Shown: positions 24,572 through 34,006, numbered from the stretch's first letter. The stretch is DNA of 64,000 nucleotides from Hydrogenophaga palleronii_A (GCF_031457455.1 NZ_JAVDWU010000018.1:15584-79583), one strand, 5' to 3'. Numbers and translations: made by a program. Notes: generated from the letters alone by a model not told the origin.

Positions 24572-24910
24572 GCCTAGCCACCCAGGTCTCGGAGCGACTT
24601 GGTTTACACAAAAACAGCAAGAAGTTGTTGCCAATGATCAGCACTAGCAAACAACCAGCCCATCTTTGCGCGTTTCGAGGCATGCCAACAACCCGCTGGG
24701 CGTGCGTGAGCGGCTCGAACAAAGAATAGGCAAGTATCTGACGCCGTTGCTTCACCGACACCCAGTCCATCGCGCTTTTTAGGGGGATGGATGGCCCGGC
24801 TTTCGACACGGAACGGGCCACATCTCGTCGCGTGTTCCGTCGTCGCGTGTTCCCGGGTCTTGGCCGGTTCCGGCAGATCAGATGGCGACAAAAAAGTTCA
24901 CAAAATACGA

Positions 24911-24930
24911 CTGATAATCGTTATCATTCG
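24911..24930. promoter_or_regulatory. Fur box upstream of the siderophore receptor
   Basis: GATAATCGTTATCATT at 24913-24928 matches the classical Fur 19-mer closely. It lies about 160 bases before the receptor start within a 516-base intergenic stretch (24572-25087), the rest of which shows no gene. Confidence 0.85.
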
Positions 24931-25087
24931 AAACAGCCAAACGGGCGAGCAACCGGCTTTTCGAGCCAATCGTCCGCCAGCCAACGACCCACCGACAGGG
25001 CGCCATCGTGCCTGTCCTCCCCCTGTCCTTACCCACTCCCCAAGCGTTGCGGCACGGACCCGCGCGCCCGACATTGCCCCATACCCC

Positions 25088-27235
25088 ATGAAAAAACCCC
25101 AACACTCCATCGCCCGGCAACGCCCGGTGGCCATCGCTTCTGCTCTTTTGATGGCCAGCCTCTGGGCGCATTCGTCCGCCCTGGCGCAAGCGCCGGCGAC
25201 AGAGGCCGCCACGCCGCCTGCCACCAACTCGAGCGAGCCGGAACTGTCCCCCGTCGTGATCACCACCCGACGCGAGAACCGCGTTTCCAAGGGTGCCACC
25301 AACCTGCCCATGGAAGTCAAGGACACGCCCCAGTCCATCAGCACGATCGACAGAGAAACCCTGCGCGACTTCGGCGCGACCGACAGCAACGACGCGCTGC
25401 GCTTCGGCACCGGCCTCACCGTTGACGAATGGGAGACCAACCGCACTTCCTACAGTTCGCGCGGCTTCGAGGTCATGCTGACGCAGATCGACGGCCTGGG
25501 CATGACCAACGACTGGGGTCTCGTCGTCGGCCAGCAAGACACCTACCTGTTCGACAAGATCGAACTGGTCCGCGGCGCCAACGGCCTGCTCACCGGCGTG
25601 GGCAACGCGTCCGGCACCATCAACTACGTTCGCAAACGGCCCACCAACAAGGACGGTGGCGAGGCGCTCGTCACCGTTGGCTCCTTCGGCCTCAAGCGCG
25701 CGGCCCTGGACTACAACAAGGTGTTGACGCAAGACGGCAAATGGGCCGGTCGCCTGGTCCTGGTCGAGGAGGACAAGGATTCGCATCTGCGCGCCCTGAA
25801 CAACAAGCGCACCGCCTTCTCCGGCATCGTCGAAGGCCAGATCGGTCAAGACGGCGTGCTGACCCTGGGCCTGACCTACCAGGACAACAAACAGCGCTCG
25901 CCGATGTGGGGCTCGCTGACGCTGCCGTATGCCGACGGCAGGCTGGCCGAATTCGATGTGTCCGCGTCCACCGCACAGGACTGGACGCTCTGGAACACCC
26001 GCACGCAGAGCGCCTTCGTGGAGTACACCCACTATCTCTCGCCCGACTGGGAAGCCAAGTTCACCTACAACCGCACCGAAGGCAAAGGCGCCACCAAGCT
26101 GTTCTATGCCTACACCGCGACCGGCTACCTCAACGATGACAATACCGGGCTGCTCGGTTGGCCCTATCGCAGCGACAGCCGGTCCAGCAGCGACGTGGTC
26201 GACGCCAACCTGACCGGCCGCTTTGGCGCCTTCGGCCGCCAGCACGAGACCGTGGTCGGACTCAGCCACTCCAAGCAGAAGAGCCTGACCGAGTCGTACG
26301 CGGGTGCCACCTTCCCGGTAATGCCAGCATTCCCCTACCGCGGTGACGTCTATCCCGAGCCGGTCTGGGGTGCCAAGTCGGTGGCGGCCGATGGCGACCA
26401 GACCATCACCCGCCTGTACGCCGCCGGCCGCCTGTCTCTGACCGACAAGCTCAAGGGCATCGTCGGCGTCAACGCCATCAACCTCAAGCGTGACGGCACC
26501 CCCATCTACGGCGGTGGCACCAACCTCGACAACGAAACCACCAAGAAGACCAGCCCCTACATCGGCGCCACTTACGACCTGACGCCCGAGGCGCTGGCCT
26601 ATGCCTCGTACTCCGACATCTTCCAGGCGCAGGACCAGCGCGACGTCAACGGCGCCTTCCTGAAGCCTATGAAAGGCGTCAACGCCGAAGTCGGCGTCAA
26701 GGCCGAATGGCTCGACCGCAACCTGCTGACCACCTTCGCCGTCTTCAGCGCCGAGCAGAAGGGCATGGCCACCATCGCGGGCTTCGACCCCGTTGCCCAG
26801 CAGAACTGGTACGAACCCAAGGACGTGAAAGCGCGCGGCTTCGAGATCGAGGCCACCGGCCGTGTCGGCAAGGACACCCGGGTCACCGCCGGCTTCACCT
26901 CGCTCAAGCTGACCGGAGCCGATGGCAATGACATCTACGAATGGGTGCCCCGGCGCACGCTGAAGCTGCGCGCCGACACACGCGTTGCCGCACTGCCCAA
27001 GCTGCGTGTGGGCTCGGGCGTTCGCTGGCAGTCCGATGTGGAAAAGATGGCTGGGGCCAATCAGGGCGCCTACGCACTGGTCGACGCCTTTGCGGCCTAC
27101 GAGCTCAACGACAAGGCCACCGTGCGCCTGAACGTCAACAACGTGTTTGACAAGAAGTACCTGCGCACGGTGCAGTTCGGCGCCATCTACGGCACACCCC
27201 GCACTGCGTCGCTCACGCTGGAATACAAGCTCTGA
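25088..27235 (+). CDS. TonB-dependent ferric-siderophore receptor (FhuE/FpvA-like)
   Basis: A 715-residue outer-membrane receptor. The signal peptide ends near HSSALAQA (~35), and a TonB-box-like SPVVITTRRE follows. The plug domain shows MEVKDTPQSISTIDRETLRDFG, YSSRGFEVMLTQIDGLG and IELVRGANGLLTGVGNASGTINYVRKRP. The barrel ends in aromatic-position SLTLEYKL. The plug pattern is that of FhuE-type hydroxamate/coprogen receptors. There is no N-terminal FecA-type signalling extension. The open frame continues upstream, but the signal peptide and the Fur box fix the start at 25088. Confidence 0.92.
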   Translation: MKKPQHSIARQRPVAIASALLMASLWAHSSALAQAPATEAATPPATNSSEPELSPVVITTRRENRVSKGATNLPMEVKDTPQSISTIDRETLRDFGATDSNDALRFGTGLTVDEWETNRTSYSSRGFEVMLTQIDGLGMTNDWGLVVGQQDTYLFDKIELVRGANGLLTGVGNASGTINYVRKRPTNKDGGEALVTVGSFGLKRAALDYNKVLTQDGKWAGRLVLVEEDKDSHLRALNNKRTAFSGIVEGQIGQDGVLTLGLTYQDNKQRSPMWGSLTLPYADGRLAEFDVSASTAQDWTLWNTRTQSAFVEYTHYLSPDWEAKFTYNRTEGKGATKLFYAYTATGYLNDDNTGLLGWPYRSDSRSSSDVVDANLTGRFGAFGRQHETVVGLSHSKQKSLTESYAGATFPVMPAFPYRGDVYPEPVWGAKSVAADGDQTITRLYAAGRLSLTDKLKGIVGVNAINLKRDGTPIYGGGTNLDNETTKKTSPYIGATYDLTPEALAYASYSDIFQAQDQRDVNGAFLKPMKGVNAEVGVKAEWLDRNLLTTFAVFSAEQKGMATIAGFDPVAQQNWYEPKDVKARGFEIEATGRVGKDTRVTAGFTSLKLTGADGNDIYEWVPRRTLKLRADTRVAALPKLRVGSGVRWQSDVEKMAGANQGAYALVDAFAAYELNDKATVRLNVNNVFDKKYLRTVQFGAIYGTPRTASLTLEYKL

Positions 27236-27248
27236 TCACTGGGCCTGC

Positions 27249-27287
27249 CCAATGCCCGGAACGCCTGGCTGGCGTTGCCGGGCATTG
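27249..27287 (+). terminator. Hairpin after the siderophore receptor gene
   Basis: A long stem (CAATGCCCGG-AACGCC pairing with GGCGTT-GCCGGGCATTG, one bulge) starts 14 bases after the stop. The following T-run is weak, so termination efficiency is uncertain. Confidence 0.6.
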
Positions 27288-27382
27288 CTGTTTCTGCGCC
27301 TCAAGACACTTGACCCAGATCAAGGCACGGTCAGCCAGCCCATCACGCCACCCGGCATGGCGTGCATCTGCATTGATACTGA

Positions 27383-27401
27383 AATAGAATCGTTCTCATT
27401 T
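27383..27401. promoter_or_regulatory. Fur box upstream of the imelysin operon
   Basis: AATAGAATCGTTCTCATTT resembles the Fur 19-mer inverted repeat and lies 21 bases before the imelysin start. An AGGAG ribosome site follows it. Confidence 0.72.
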
Positions 27402-27421
27402 ACTTTCAGGAGTCCATCCAG

Positions 27422-28618
27422 ATGAAACTCAATGCCATTGCAGCGGCCGTGCTCAGCGTTTCCACCTTATGGCTCTCGCCGGGCGTCGCCCAGGCGCAGA
27501 CCACCAGCCAGGCACCCAAGGCCGCCGCAGCAGCCGCCTCCGTTGACCACCAGGCCGTGGCTCGGCACTACGCCGCGCTGGTGCATGCCAACTACAGCGA
27601 CACCCTGGCGGCCGCCAAGGACATGCAGGCCGCCATCGCCACCTTCGTCGCAGCACCTTCTGCCGACGGCTTGAACAAAGCCCGCCAAGCCTGGCTCGAC
27701 GCACGCGAGTTTTATGGTCAGACCGAGGCATTCCGCTTCTACGGTGGCCCGATCGACGACGACAAAGGTCCAGAAGGCCAGATCAATGCCTGGCCGCTGG
27801 ACGAAGCCTATGTCGACTACGTCGAAGGCAAGCCCAATGCCGGTCTGATCAACGACGCCAAATTCAAGATCACCAAGGCCAACCTCGTTGCGTTCAACGA
27901 GCGTGGCGGCGAAGAAAACATTGCCGCAGGCTGGCATGCCATCGAGTTCCTGCTGTGGGGCCAGGACCTGAGCGAAACCGGCGCGGGCGATCGCTCCTTC
28001 GAGGACTATGTGGACGGCAAGAAACCCAACGCCGACCGCCGCCGCCAGTTCCTCACCGTGGCCACCGGTCTGCTGATCGACGACCTCAGCTACCTCACCA
28101 AGGCCTGGGAGCCGGGCAAGAAGAACTACCGCGCCAAGTTTGAAAAAGGCGGCAAGGAATCGGTGCGCAAGATCATTGTGGGCCTGGGCTCGCTCTCGCG
28201 CGGCGAACTGGCGGGCGAGCGCATGGAAGTGGCGCTGAACTCCCAGGACCAGGAAGACGAACACTCTTGCTTCTCCGACAACACCCACCGCGACGCGGCG
28301 ACCAACGCCAAGGGCATCCAGAACGTGTGGCTGGGCCAGTACCAGCGGCGCGACGGCAGCCAGCTGCAAGGCCCGGGCGTGCGTGATCTGGTGGCCGCCA
28401 AGAACGTCGCTCTGGCCGAGAAGACGACGGCGCAGATCGCCGAATCGGTCCAGGGCGCCGCGAGCATCCCGGCCCCGTTCGACCGCGCCATCATCCAGGG
28501 GTCAGCGGGCCGCCCGATCGTGGAAAAAACCATTGCCAGCCTGGTCGAACAATCCAAGTTGCTCGTGGAGTCGGCCGGTGCCGTGGGCATCACCAAGCTG
28601 ACGTTGGTGGAGCCGTAG
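27422..28618 (+). CDS. Imelysin-family iron-regulated periplasmic protein (IrpA/IcmP-like)
   Basis: 398 residues with a signal peptide ending near SPGVAQAQ (~26). Two imelysin helical-bundle repeats follow. The family GxHxxE motif is intact in GWHAIEFLLWGQD (Gly170, His172, Glu175). A second characteristic stretch is SQDQEDEHSCFSDNTHRD. These proteins are thought to bind iron in the periplasm. It is first in a Fur-boxed operon with a di-heme protein, a second imelysin and a DUF1513 protein, an order like that of the iron-repressed PA4370-PA4373 type cluster. Confidence 0.9.
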   Translation: MKLNAIAAAVLSVSTLWLSPGVAQAQTTSQAPKAAAAAASVDHQAVARHYAALVHANYSDTLAAAKDMQAAIATFVAAPSADGLNKARQAWLDAREFYGQTEAFRFYGGPIDDDKGPEGQINAWPLDEAYVDYVEGKPNAGLINDAKFKITKANLVAFNERGGEENIAAGWHAIEFLLWGQDLSETGAGDRSFEDYVDGKKPNADRRRQFLTVATGLLIDDLSYLTKAWEPGKKNYRAKFEKGGKESVRKIIVGLGSLSRGELAGERMEVALNSQDQEDEHSCFSDNTHRDAATNAKGIQNVWLGQYQRRDGSQLQGPGVRDLVAAKNVALAEKTTAQIAESVQGAASIPAPFDRAIIQGSAGRPIVEKTIASLVEQSKLLVESAGAVGITKLTLVEP

Positions 28619-28629
28619 AGGTTGCGATC

Positions 28630-28745
28630 TCCCCCCTGCGCCGCTGACGCGGCTTCCCCCCTCTGTAGCGCGCCTTCGGCGCTTCGAGGGGGGACGGCAT
28701 CTTGGGCCGGCGGAGCCGTCCCTTGCTGCCCCTTGACCTAAGGCA
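28630..28745 (+). repeat. Dispersed hairpin repeat, type 1
   Basis: Starts 11 bases after the imelysin stop inside the iron operon. Modules: CTCCCCCCTGCGCCGCTGAC, GCGCGCCTTCGGCGCTTCGA, GGGCCGGCGGAGCC. It may shape expression of downstream genes relative to the first gene. Confidence 0.85.
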
Positions 28746-28787
28746 TCTCTCCACCGCATTGATGCATCTGCCACGTGCATCCTGATC

Positions 28788-30281
28788 ATGAAACTTCCTT
28801 CCACAGCCACGCGCCTCGCGCTAGCCATGTTGGTTCTGATGCTCGGCTCTGCTGCCCTGGTGCTGCATGCCGAAATCGACCCTGACCCGCTGGGCGAATA
28901 CACGGGGGGCAAGGGCACCGTGTTCGCCACCGGCAGACAGGCGTTTTCTTTCGGCCTTGCCAACCTCACAGACGCCGAACAAACCCGATTCGTCATCGGC
29001 AACTCCTTTTTCAAACGCAACTGGGTCGAGGCGCCGGCTTCCACCACCGCTCGCGATGGCCTGGGGCCGCACTTCATTGCCCGCTCCTGCGCCGGCTGCC
29101 ACGCCATGGACGGGCGCGGTGCACCGCCGAACTGGAAGCGCACCATCGGCCCTGAGCCTGACGAAACCGTGGCCCTGCTGATCCGCCTGTCGGTGGCCGG
29201 TACACCCGAGCCGCATGCGGGCGTCAAGCCCGAGCCTGTCTACGGTGACCAGTTCAACAACGCTGCGGTTCAGGGCGTCAAGCCCGAAGGGCGCGTGGAG
29301 ATCCGGTCCGAGCCGTTGCACGGTCGTTTTGCCGACGGCACGCGCTACAGCTTGCACAAGCCGATCTACCGCCTGACACAACTGGGCTACGGCCCCATGG
29401 CCAAGGACGTCATGATCAGCCCGCGCATCGCACCGCAGGTGATCGGCCTGGGCCTGCTGGAGGCGATTCCCGAAAGCGAGATCCTGGCCAACGTCCGTGC
29501 CCAGGCCGCCCTGGACGGCCCTATCAAGGGCATGCCCAACCGCGTCTGGGATGCCTTTGCGCAGAAAGAGGTCATCGGCCGATTCGGCTGGAAGGCCAAC
29601 ACCGGCAGCGTGGCGCACCAAAGCGCAGGCGCCTTCCTCGGCGACATGGGCATCACCACCAGCGTGTTCTGGCGCGAGACCTGCACGTCTGCTCAAAAGG
29701 ACTGCCTGAACGCCCCGCACGGCGGCGGCCGACGCACCGGACGCGACGGCCTGATGCCGGCTTCCCAGGCCACCGCAGCCGAACCCGAGATCGACGACGA
29801 CACCTTGGGGCATGTCATTTTCTACACCGCCTCGATCGCACCGCCGGCCCGCCGCCAGCCGAGCGATCCGCAAGTGAGGCGCGGCCAGGCGCTGTTTGCG
29901 CAGGCCCAGTGCGCCGCCTGTCACCGGCCCAGCTATGTCACGGGCACGCCCCCTTTCCCGAAACTGACCAGCGCCGCCATCAGCGGCCAGCGCATCTGGC
30001 CCTACACCGACCTGCTGCTGCACGACATGGGCCCGGACCTGGCCGACGGCCGCCCAGACTTTCTGGCCAACGGTCGGCAGTGGAAGACGCCGCCGCTCTG
30101 GGGCATCGGGCTCATCAAGGACGTCAACGGCCACCAACGCCTGCTGCACGATGGCCGGGCCGACGGCGTGCTGGAAGCCATCCTCTGGCACGGTGGCGAA
30201 GCCCAGCCCGCCAAGGAACGGGTACTCGGGATGAATCGCCAGGACCGTGAGGCGCTGGTGCGCTTCGTGGAGTCGCTGTGA
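28788..30281 (+). CDS. Di-heme c-type thiol-oxidoreductase-like protein (DUF1111)
   Basis: A 497-residue exported cytochrome. The N-terminal signal/TM helix (LALAMLVLMLGSAALVLHA) precedes the first heme motif CAGCH at 101-105. The second, CAACH at 375-379, sits in a domain with ...RGQALFAQAQC...LTSAAISGQRIWPYTDLLLHDMG. WGIGLIKDVNGHQRLLHDGR is typical of the DUF1111/COG3488 family, which resembles di-heme peroxidases. In imelysin operons it may handle iron redox state in the periplasm; that is inference. Its stop overlaps the next GTG start. Confidence 0.88.
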   Translation: MKLPSTATRLALAMLVLMLGSAALVLHAEIDPDPLGEYTGGKGTVFATGRQAFSFGLANLTDAEQTRFVIGNSFFKRNWVEAPASTTARDGLGPHFIARSCAGCHAMDGRGAPPNWKRTIGPEPDETVALLIRLSVAGTPEPHAGVKPEPVYGDQFNNAAVQGVKPEGRVEIRSEPLHGRFADGTRYSLHKPIYRLTQLGYGPMAKDVMISPRIAPQVIGLGLLEAIPESEILANVRAQAALDGPIKGMPNRVWDAFAQKEVIGRFGWKANTGSVAHQSAGAFLGDMGITTSVFWRETCTSAQKDCLNAPHGGGRRTGRDGLMPASQATAAEPEIDDDTLGHVIFYTASIAPPARRQPSDPQVRRGQALFAQAQCAACHRPSYVTGTPPFPKLTSAAISGQRIWPYTDLLLHDMGPDLADGRPDFLANGRQWKTPPLWGIGLIKDVNGHQRLLHDGRADGVLEAILWHGGEAQPAKERVLGMNRQDREALVRFVESL

Positions 30282-31357
30282 TCCGTCGGCAGTTGCTGGT
30301 CGCAGCGCTGGGCTTGGCGCTGACGGGGGTCGCAGCCGCACAAGCCAACGCGCCCGCCGTTGCAGCCCCTTACTACTCGGCCGAACAGGCCATGCAGGGC
30401 CTGTACACCCACCACCTGCCGCCGCTGGCGCGAGACTTCAAAACCCAGGCTGAGCACCTGGTCGACGCTGTGCAGCAGCATTGCCAGGGGGGTGCCACGC
30501 TGGCCGCGCTGCACAAGCAATGGCAGGCCGCGCTGCTGAGCTGGGAAACTCTGTCGACCCCCGCCGTGGGACCCTTGCTCACGCGCCGCTCCCAGCGCCA
30601 GATCGATTTCTGGCCCACGCGGCCGGCGCTGCTGCGCCGCTCGATGGACAAGGCTCCCGCTTCGCTGGCCGACATGGAGCGTGTGGGCACGCCGGCCAAG
30701 GGTTTCCCTGCGCTGGAGATGCTGCTGAACCAATGGCAGGCGAGCCGCCAAAAGGAACCATCCGCGGCCTGTCGCTATGCCGAGTTGGTGGCACAGGGCA
30801 TCGCCCACGAGGCGCGTGAACTGGCCACCGCACTGGCGACTTCGGCCCAAAAGCACTGGGCCGACTCGCCCGAAGACACCCAGGCCGCGCTGGCCGAATG
30901 GGTGAACCAATGGTTGGGTGGTCTAGAGCGCCTGCGCTGGGCCCACATTGAAAAACCCGTCACCACCCACCGCTCCACCGGCAAGTCCGCTGCAGGCGAA
31001 CCTGTTCCTTTCGCCCGACTCGATCGCGAGGTCGCGCTGAGCGACTGGCGCGCCCAGTGGCAAAGCCTGCTCGCACAGGCACGGTTGCCACAAGGGGCGC
31101 CACCGCCTGCACCGGGCCAGGCCCTGGTGCCCATGCAGGCCCTGCTCATGGGCAAAGGCGAGCTGGATCTGGCGCAACGCTGGGGCCAGGCCTTGGAAAA
31201 AATCACCGTCGGTCTGAACCAGCTCACACCCGATTCGGACGAGAACGCGTTGCTGGCTGTGACCCAGACCATGAAGGCGGCGACCGCGCTGTTCCAGAAC
31301 GAGGTGGCCCCCGCACTGGACGTGCCGCTGGGCTTTTCCGACGCGGACGGCGATTGA
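30278..31357 (+). CDS. Second imelysin-family protein
   Basis: 359 residues starting at GTG, overlapping the previous stop (GTGA). It has a signal peptide to about residue 21 (LGLALTGVAAAQA), then an imelysin-like helical bundle. The GxHxxE site is degenerate: KGFPALEMLLNQW keeps Gly and Glu but replaces His by Pro or Ala. Trp-rich helices (WQAALLSWETLSTPAVGPLL, RQIDFWPTRP) match the family. It is likely a diverged metal-binding or structural partner of the first imelysin. Confidence 0.85.
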   Translation: MIRRQLLVAALGLALTGVAAAQANAPAVAAPYYSAEQAMQGLYTHHLPPLARDFKTQAEHLVDAVQQHCQGGATLAALHKQWQAALLSWETLSTPAVGPLLTRRSQRQIDFWPTRPALLRRSMDKAPASLADMERVGTPAKGFPALEMLLNQWQASRQKEPSAACRYAELVAQGIAHEARELATALATSAQKHWADSPEDTQAALAEWVNQWLGGLERLRWAHIEKPVTTHRSTGKSAAGEPVPFARLDREVALSDWRAQWQSLLAQARLPQGAPPPAPGQALVPMQALLMGKGELDLAQRWGQALEKITVGLNQLTPDSDENALLAVTQTMKAATALFQNEVAPALDVPLGFSDADGD

Positions 31358-31369
31358 CCGATCGAAGCC

Positions 31370-32494
31370 ATGCAGACATCCACTGCAGCCGATGACAGTG
31401 CAACACCGGCAGGGGCGATCTCCCGCCGCCGCTGGCTGATGGGCGCGGCGGCCCTGGGCCTTGCGCCGGCCTGGGCGGCACGTGAGAATGCCCAGTTGGT
31501 CGCAGCCTGGCAGGCGTCGGCCAAGCAGCGCATCGGCGTGATCGAGGTGGGCGCACAGCACTGGTCGGTGCGGCAAACCCTCGCGGTGCCCACACGCGCG
31601 CATGGCCTGCTGGTGGAGGCGGGCGGCAGCGTGCTGGCCGTGGCGCGGCGACCCGGCGACTGGCTGCTGCGCTGGCACCCGGTGAGCGGCCAGACGTTAT
31701 GGCACTGGATCGAAGACGACCGGCGCTTCAATGGCCATGCGGCCGCCAGCGCAGATGGCCGCAGGGTGTGGACCAGCGAAACCGACCTGGAGACCGCGCA
31801 AGGCCAGCTCGCGGTGCGCGATGGCACCACCCTGGCGAAGACCACCGAATGGCCGACCCAGGGCATGGACCCGCACGAACTGCTGGTGCTGCCGCAGCGC
31901 GTTGGCGCGATCCCCGCCGGCAGCCTGATCGTGGCCAATGGCGGCATTCCCACGCTGCCTGAAACCGGTCGCAGCAAGCGCGAACTCGGGCGCATGGACG
32001 CTTCACTCGTCGCGCTCGATGCGCGCGATGGCGGCTTGCTGGGTCAATGGCGCCTGCCCGACCCGCATCTGAGCATCCGCCATCTGGCATGGGATACGGC
32101 CTCTGGCACCGTGGGCATCGCCTTGCAGGCCGAACACCCCGACGCCGGGACGCGACAGCGCGCGCCCGTGTTCGCCGCCTGGGATGGTCAACGCCTGCAG
32201 GCAGCCATCGGACAACCCGCCCTGCAAGGCTACGGCGGCGACATCTGCGCCCTGCCCGGTGGCGGCTTCGTGGTGAGCTGCCCGCGTGCCAACAACTTGG
32301 CCCTGTTCACCGCGAGCGCGCGCTGGGTGCGCAACCAGACACACGAAGGAGCCTCCGCGCTGGCCCGGCACGACCGCCACTGGTGGGCCAGCGGGACCGA
32401 GAGTCTGTGGTGTGCCCCCGAGGGCGTGCGGGCGCACAGTGCCGGCGCATCAGTGCAGTTCGACAACCACTGGCAGGGCTGGCCCCGGGCCTGA
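31370..32494 (+). CDS. DUF1513 beta-propeller-like exported protein
   Basis: 374 residues with a Tat-like leader (ISRRRWLMGAAALGLAPAWA). The body has repeated short blades (HGLLVEAGGSVLAVARRPGDWLLRWHP, FNGHAAASADGRRVWTSE, GMDPHELLVL, VANGGIPTLPETGR, RHLAWDT, GGDICALPGGGFVVSCPR), consistent with a seven-bladed propeller and the DUF1513 family. It is last in the iron-regulated operon, 12 bases after the second imelysin. The export route suggests folding or cofactor loading in the cytoplasm. Molecular function is unknown. Confidence 0.85.
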   Translation: MQTSTAADDSATPAGAISRRRWLMGAAALGLAPAWAARENAQLVAAWQASAKQRIGVIEVGAQHWSVRQTLAVPTRAHGLLVEAGGSVLAVARRPGDWLLRWHPVSGQTLWHWIEDDRRFNGHAAASADGRRVWTSETDLETAQGQLAVRDGTTLAKTTEWPTQGMDPHELLVLPQRVGAIPAGSLIVANGGIPTLPETGRSKRELGRMDASLVALDARDGGLLGQWRLPDPHLSIRHLAWDTASGTVGIALQAEHPDAGTRQRAPVFAAWDGQRLQAAIGQPALQGYGGDICALPGGGFVVSCPRANNLALFTASARWVRNQTHEGASALARHDRHWWASGTESLWCAPEGVRAHSAGASVQFDNHWQGWPRA

Positions 32495-32540
32495 GCGGCT
32501 GAGCGCCTTCGATTCGCCACCGTCCGAAAAGTGGCCAGCT

Positions 32541-33014
32541 TCAGCGTTCGACCTGATGGGGCAAGGCCGGCGTCGAACTCTCTTCCGGGTTGAGTCCAGC
32601 CTCGCAAGCGGACCCCGTGCGCCTGCACACGCCGTCCGCTTCCAGCCAGGGATGGGCATGACCCGCACAAGCTGTCTGGCAGATCACCGCGTGGGCCTCC
32701 GGCAGGGCATCGCTCACCAGCGACAGGCCCCTGGCCATGAGCACACGCCGGGGCATCGACAACGACACCTGATGCAACTCACTCCTGGTCAGGCCCCAGA
32801 GCAGCGCGGTGCGTGCCCGCACCAGCCGCCCGCGCAAGCGCACCACCTCGGATTGCAGCACCCGCACCTGGGCCGCGTAGTCGGCGATCTGCCGGCTCAC
32901 ACGGTCCTGCAAACTGGCGAGTTGCCGGGCCAGTGCGCCGTGTTCACCTGTCAGTTCCTGCACCTCTCGAACCACCTGTGAAGGTGGATGCATTCCCCTT
33001 TGCATCGTCGCCAT
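32541..33014 (-). CDS. Coiled-coil protein at the end of the hemin operon, Cys/His-rich C-terminus
   Basis: 157 residues, not recognised as a characterised family. The start ATG (33012-33014) follows AGGGAGAAACAAC. Residues ~12-70 (VVREVQELTGEHGALARQLASLQ...) form a predicted coiled coil. The C-terminal third holds four Cys and two His close together (CQTACAGHAHPWLEADGVC...SAC). It starts 24 bases after hmuV on the same strand, so it is probably the last gene of the hemin operon. A heme- or metal-binding role is a guess. Confidence 0.65.
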   Translation of the reverse strand: MATMQRGMHPPSQVVREVQELTGEHGALARQLASLQDRVSRQIADYAAQVRVLQSEVVRLRGRLVRARTALLWGLTRSELHQVSLSMPRRVLMARGLSLVSDALPEAHAVICQTACAGHAHPWLEADGVCRRTGSACEAGLNPEESSTPALPHQVER

Positions 33015-33037
33015 GTTGTTTCTCCCTGTGTGTCGAC

Positions 33038-34006
33038 CTACGCCGAATGAAGCGGCCCATCGGCCGCAATGAGCAACTGGCTCACGCCGTCGGCACTGCG
33101 CACCGGCGTCGCTTGCACCTGCCACACCCGCTGCACCAGCGCTGGCGTCAACGCTTCGGCAGGCGGGCCGCTCACCTGCAGCTGGCCGCGGTCGAGCACC
33201 CACACCTGATCGGTGTAGCGCAGCGCCAGATTGAGGTCGTGCAGCACCGCCAGCACCCCCACTCCCTGCTCGCGCGCCCAGCGACGCACCGTGGACAAGG
33301 TGGCGTGCTGGTGGCGCAGGTCCAGCGCGGCGGTGGGTTCATCGAGCAGCAGCCAGCGGGGCGCGTCGTCGGCGGGTGCTTCCCAGATCTGGGCCATCAC
33401 GCGCGCAAGCTGGGCACGGGCGCGCTCGCCGCCGCTGAGGCTGCCCACCGGCCGGTTCGCCAGCGATCCCACACCAGTGACGGCCATGGCCGCCTGCACG
33501 ATCTCGGCCTCCTGGCGCGAGGGCCGCAACCGGTGCGGGTAGCGCCCCAGCGCCACCACCTCCTGCACGGTGAAGTCGAACGCCACGGCCGTGTCCTGCG
33601 GCAGCACGGCCCGGTGTGGGGCAACGCGGTGCAATTCATCGACCAGCAGCGGCTGCCCGTTGAGCCAGACCGCCCCCGTGTCTGGCGCGCGCAGGCCTGC
33701 GAGCACGGACAACAAGGTGGACTTGCCCGCGCCGTTGGGACCGAGGATGGCACCCACTTCGCCCGACCTCAGCTGCAGATCCACGCCCTGCAGCAAGCTG
33801 CTGCCCCCAGCGCGAACGCCAATGCGATGGGCCACCAGCCCCTGGCCATGGGAAGAGGCGGGCGTTTCAGCAGCAGTTGCCACCGGCGGCCGCACAGCGG
33901 TGTCGTCGTCTGACGCCCCATCGCACTCCATCCAGTGCGCACATTCACCCGCCGGCACGTCACAGCAAGCGTTGCGCCAAGCGGGGTCGCGCAGCCGTTC
34001 GGTCAC
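33038..34006 (-). CDS. hmuV: Hemin ABC transporter ATP-binding protein
   Basis: The ATPase of the hemin importer. Walker A GPNGAGKST, Q-loop LPQDTAVAF, signature LSGGERARAQLARVM, Walker B WLLLDEPTAALD and switch His in LHDLN are all present. From the GTG at 34006 (overlapping the hmuU stop, GTGA) it is 322 residues, about 50 longer than typical. The extra N-terminus has a cysteine cluster (CCDVPAGECAHWMEC, residues 14-28). An ATG at codon 26 is an alternative start. It works with HmuU and HmuT encoded just upstream. Confidence 0.92.
   Translation of the reverse strand: MTERLRDPAWRNACCDVPAGECAHWMECDGASDDDTAVRPPVATAAETPASSHGQGLVAHRIGVRAGGSSLLQGVDLQLRSGEVGAILGPNGAGKSTLLSVLAGLRAPDTGAVWLNGQPLLVDELHRVAPHRAVLPQDTAVAFDFTVQEVVALGRYPHRLRPSRQEAEIVQAAMAVTGVGSLANRPVGSLSGGERARAQLARVMAQIWEAPADDAPRWLLLDEPTAALDLRHQHATLSTVRRWAREQGVGVLAVLHDLNLALRYTDQVWVLDRGQLQVSGPPAEALTPALVQRVWQVQATPVRSADGVSQLLIAADGPLHSA

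Noticed and set aside
24572..24830. Possible decayed transposase or small gene upstream of the siderophore receptor
   Set aside because: Short frames on both strands lack motifs, ribosome sites and consistent codon pattern.
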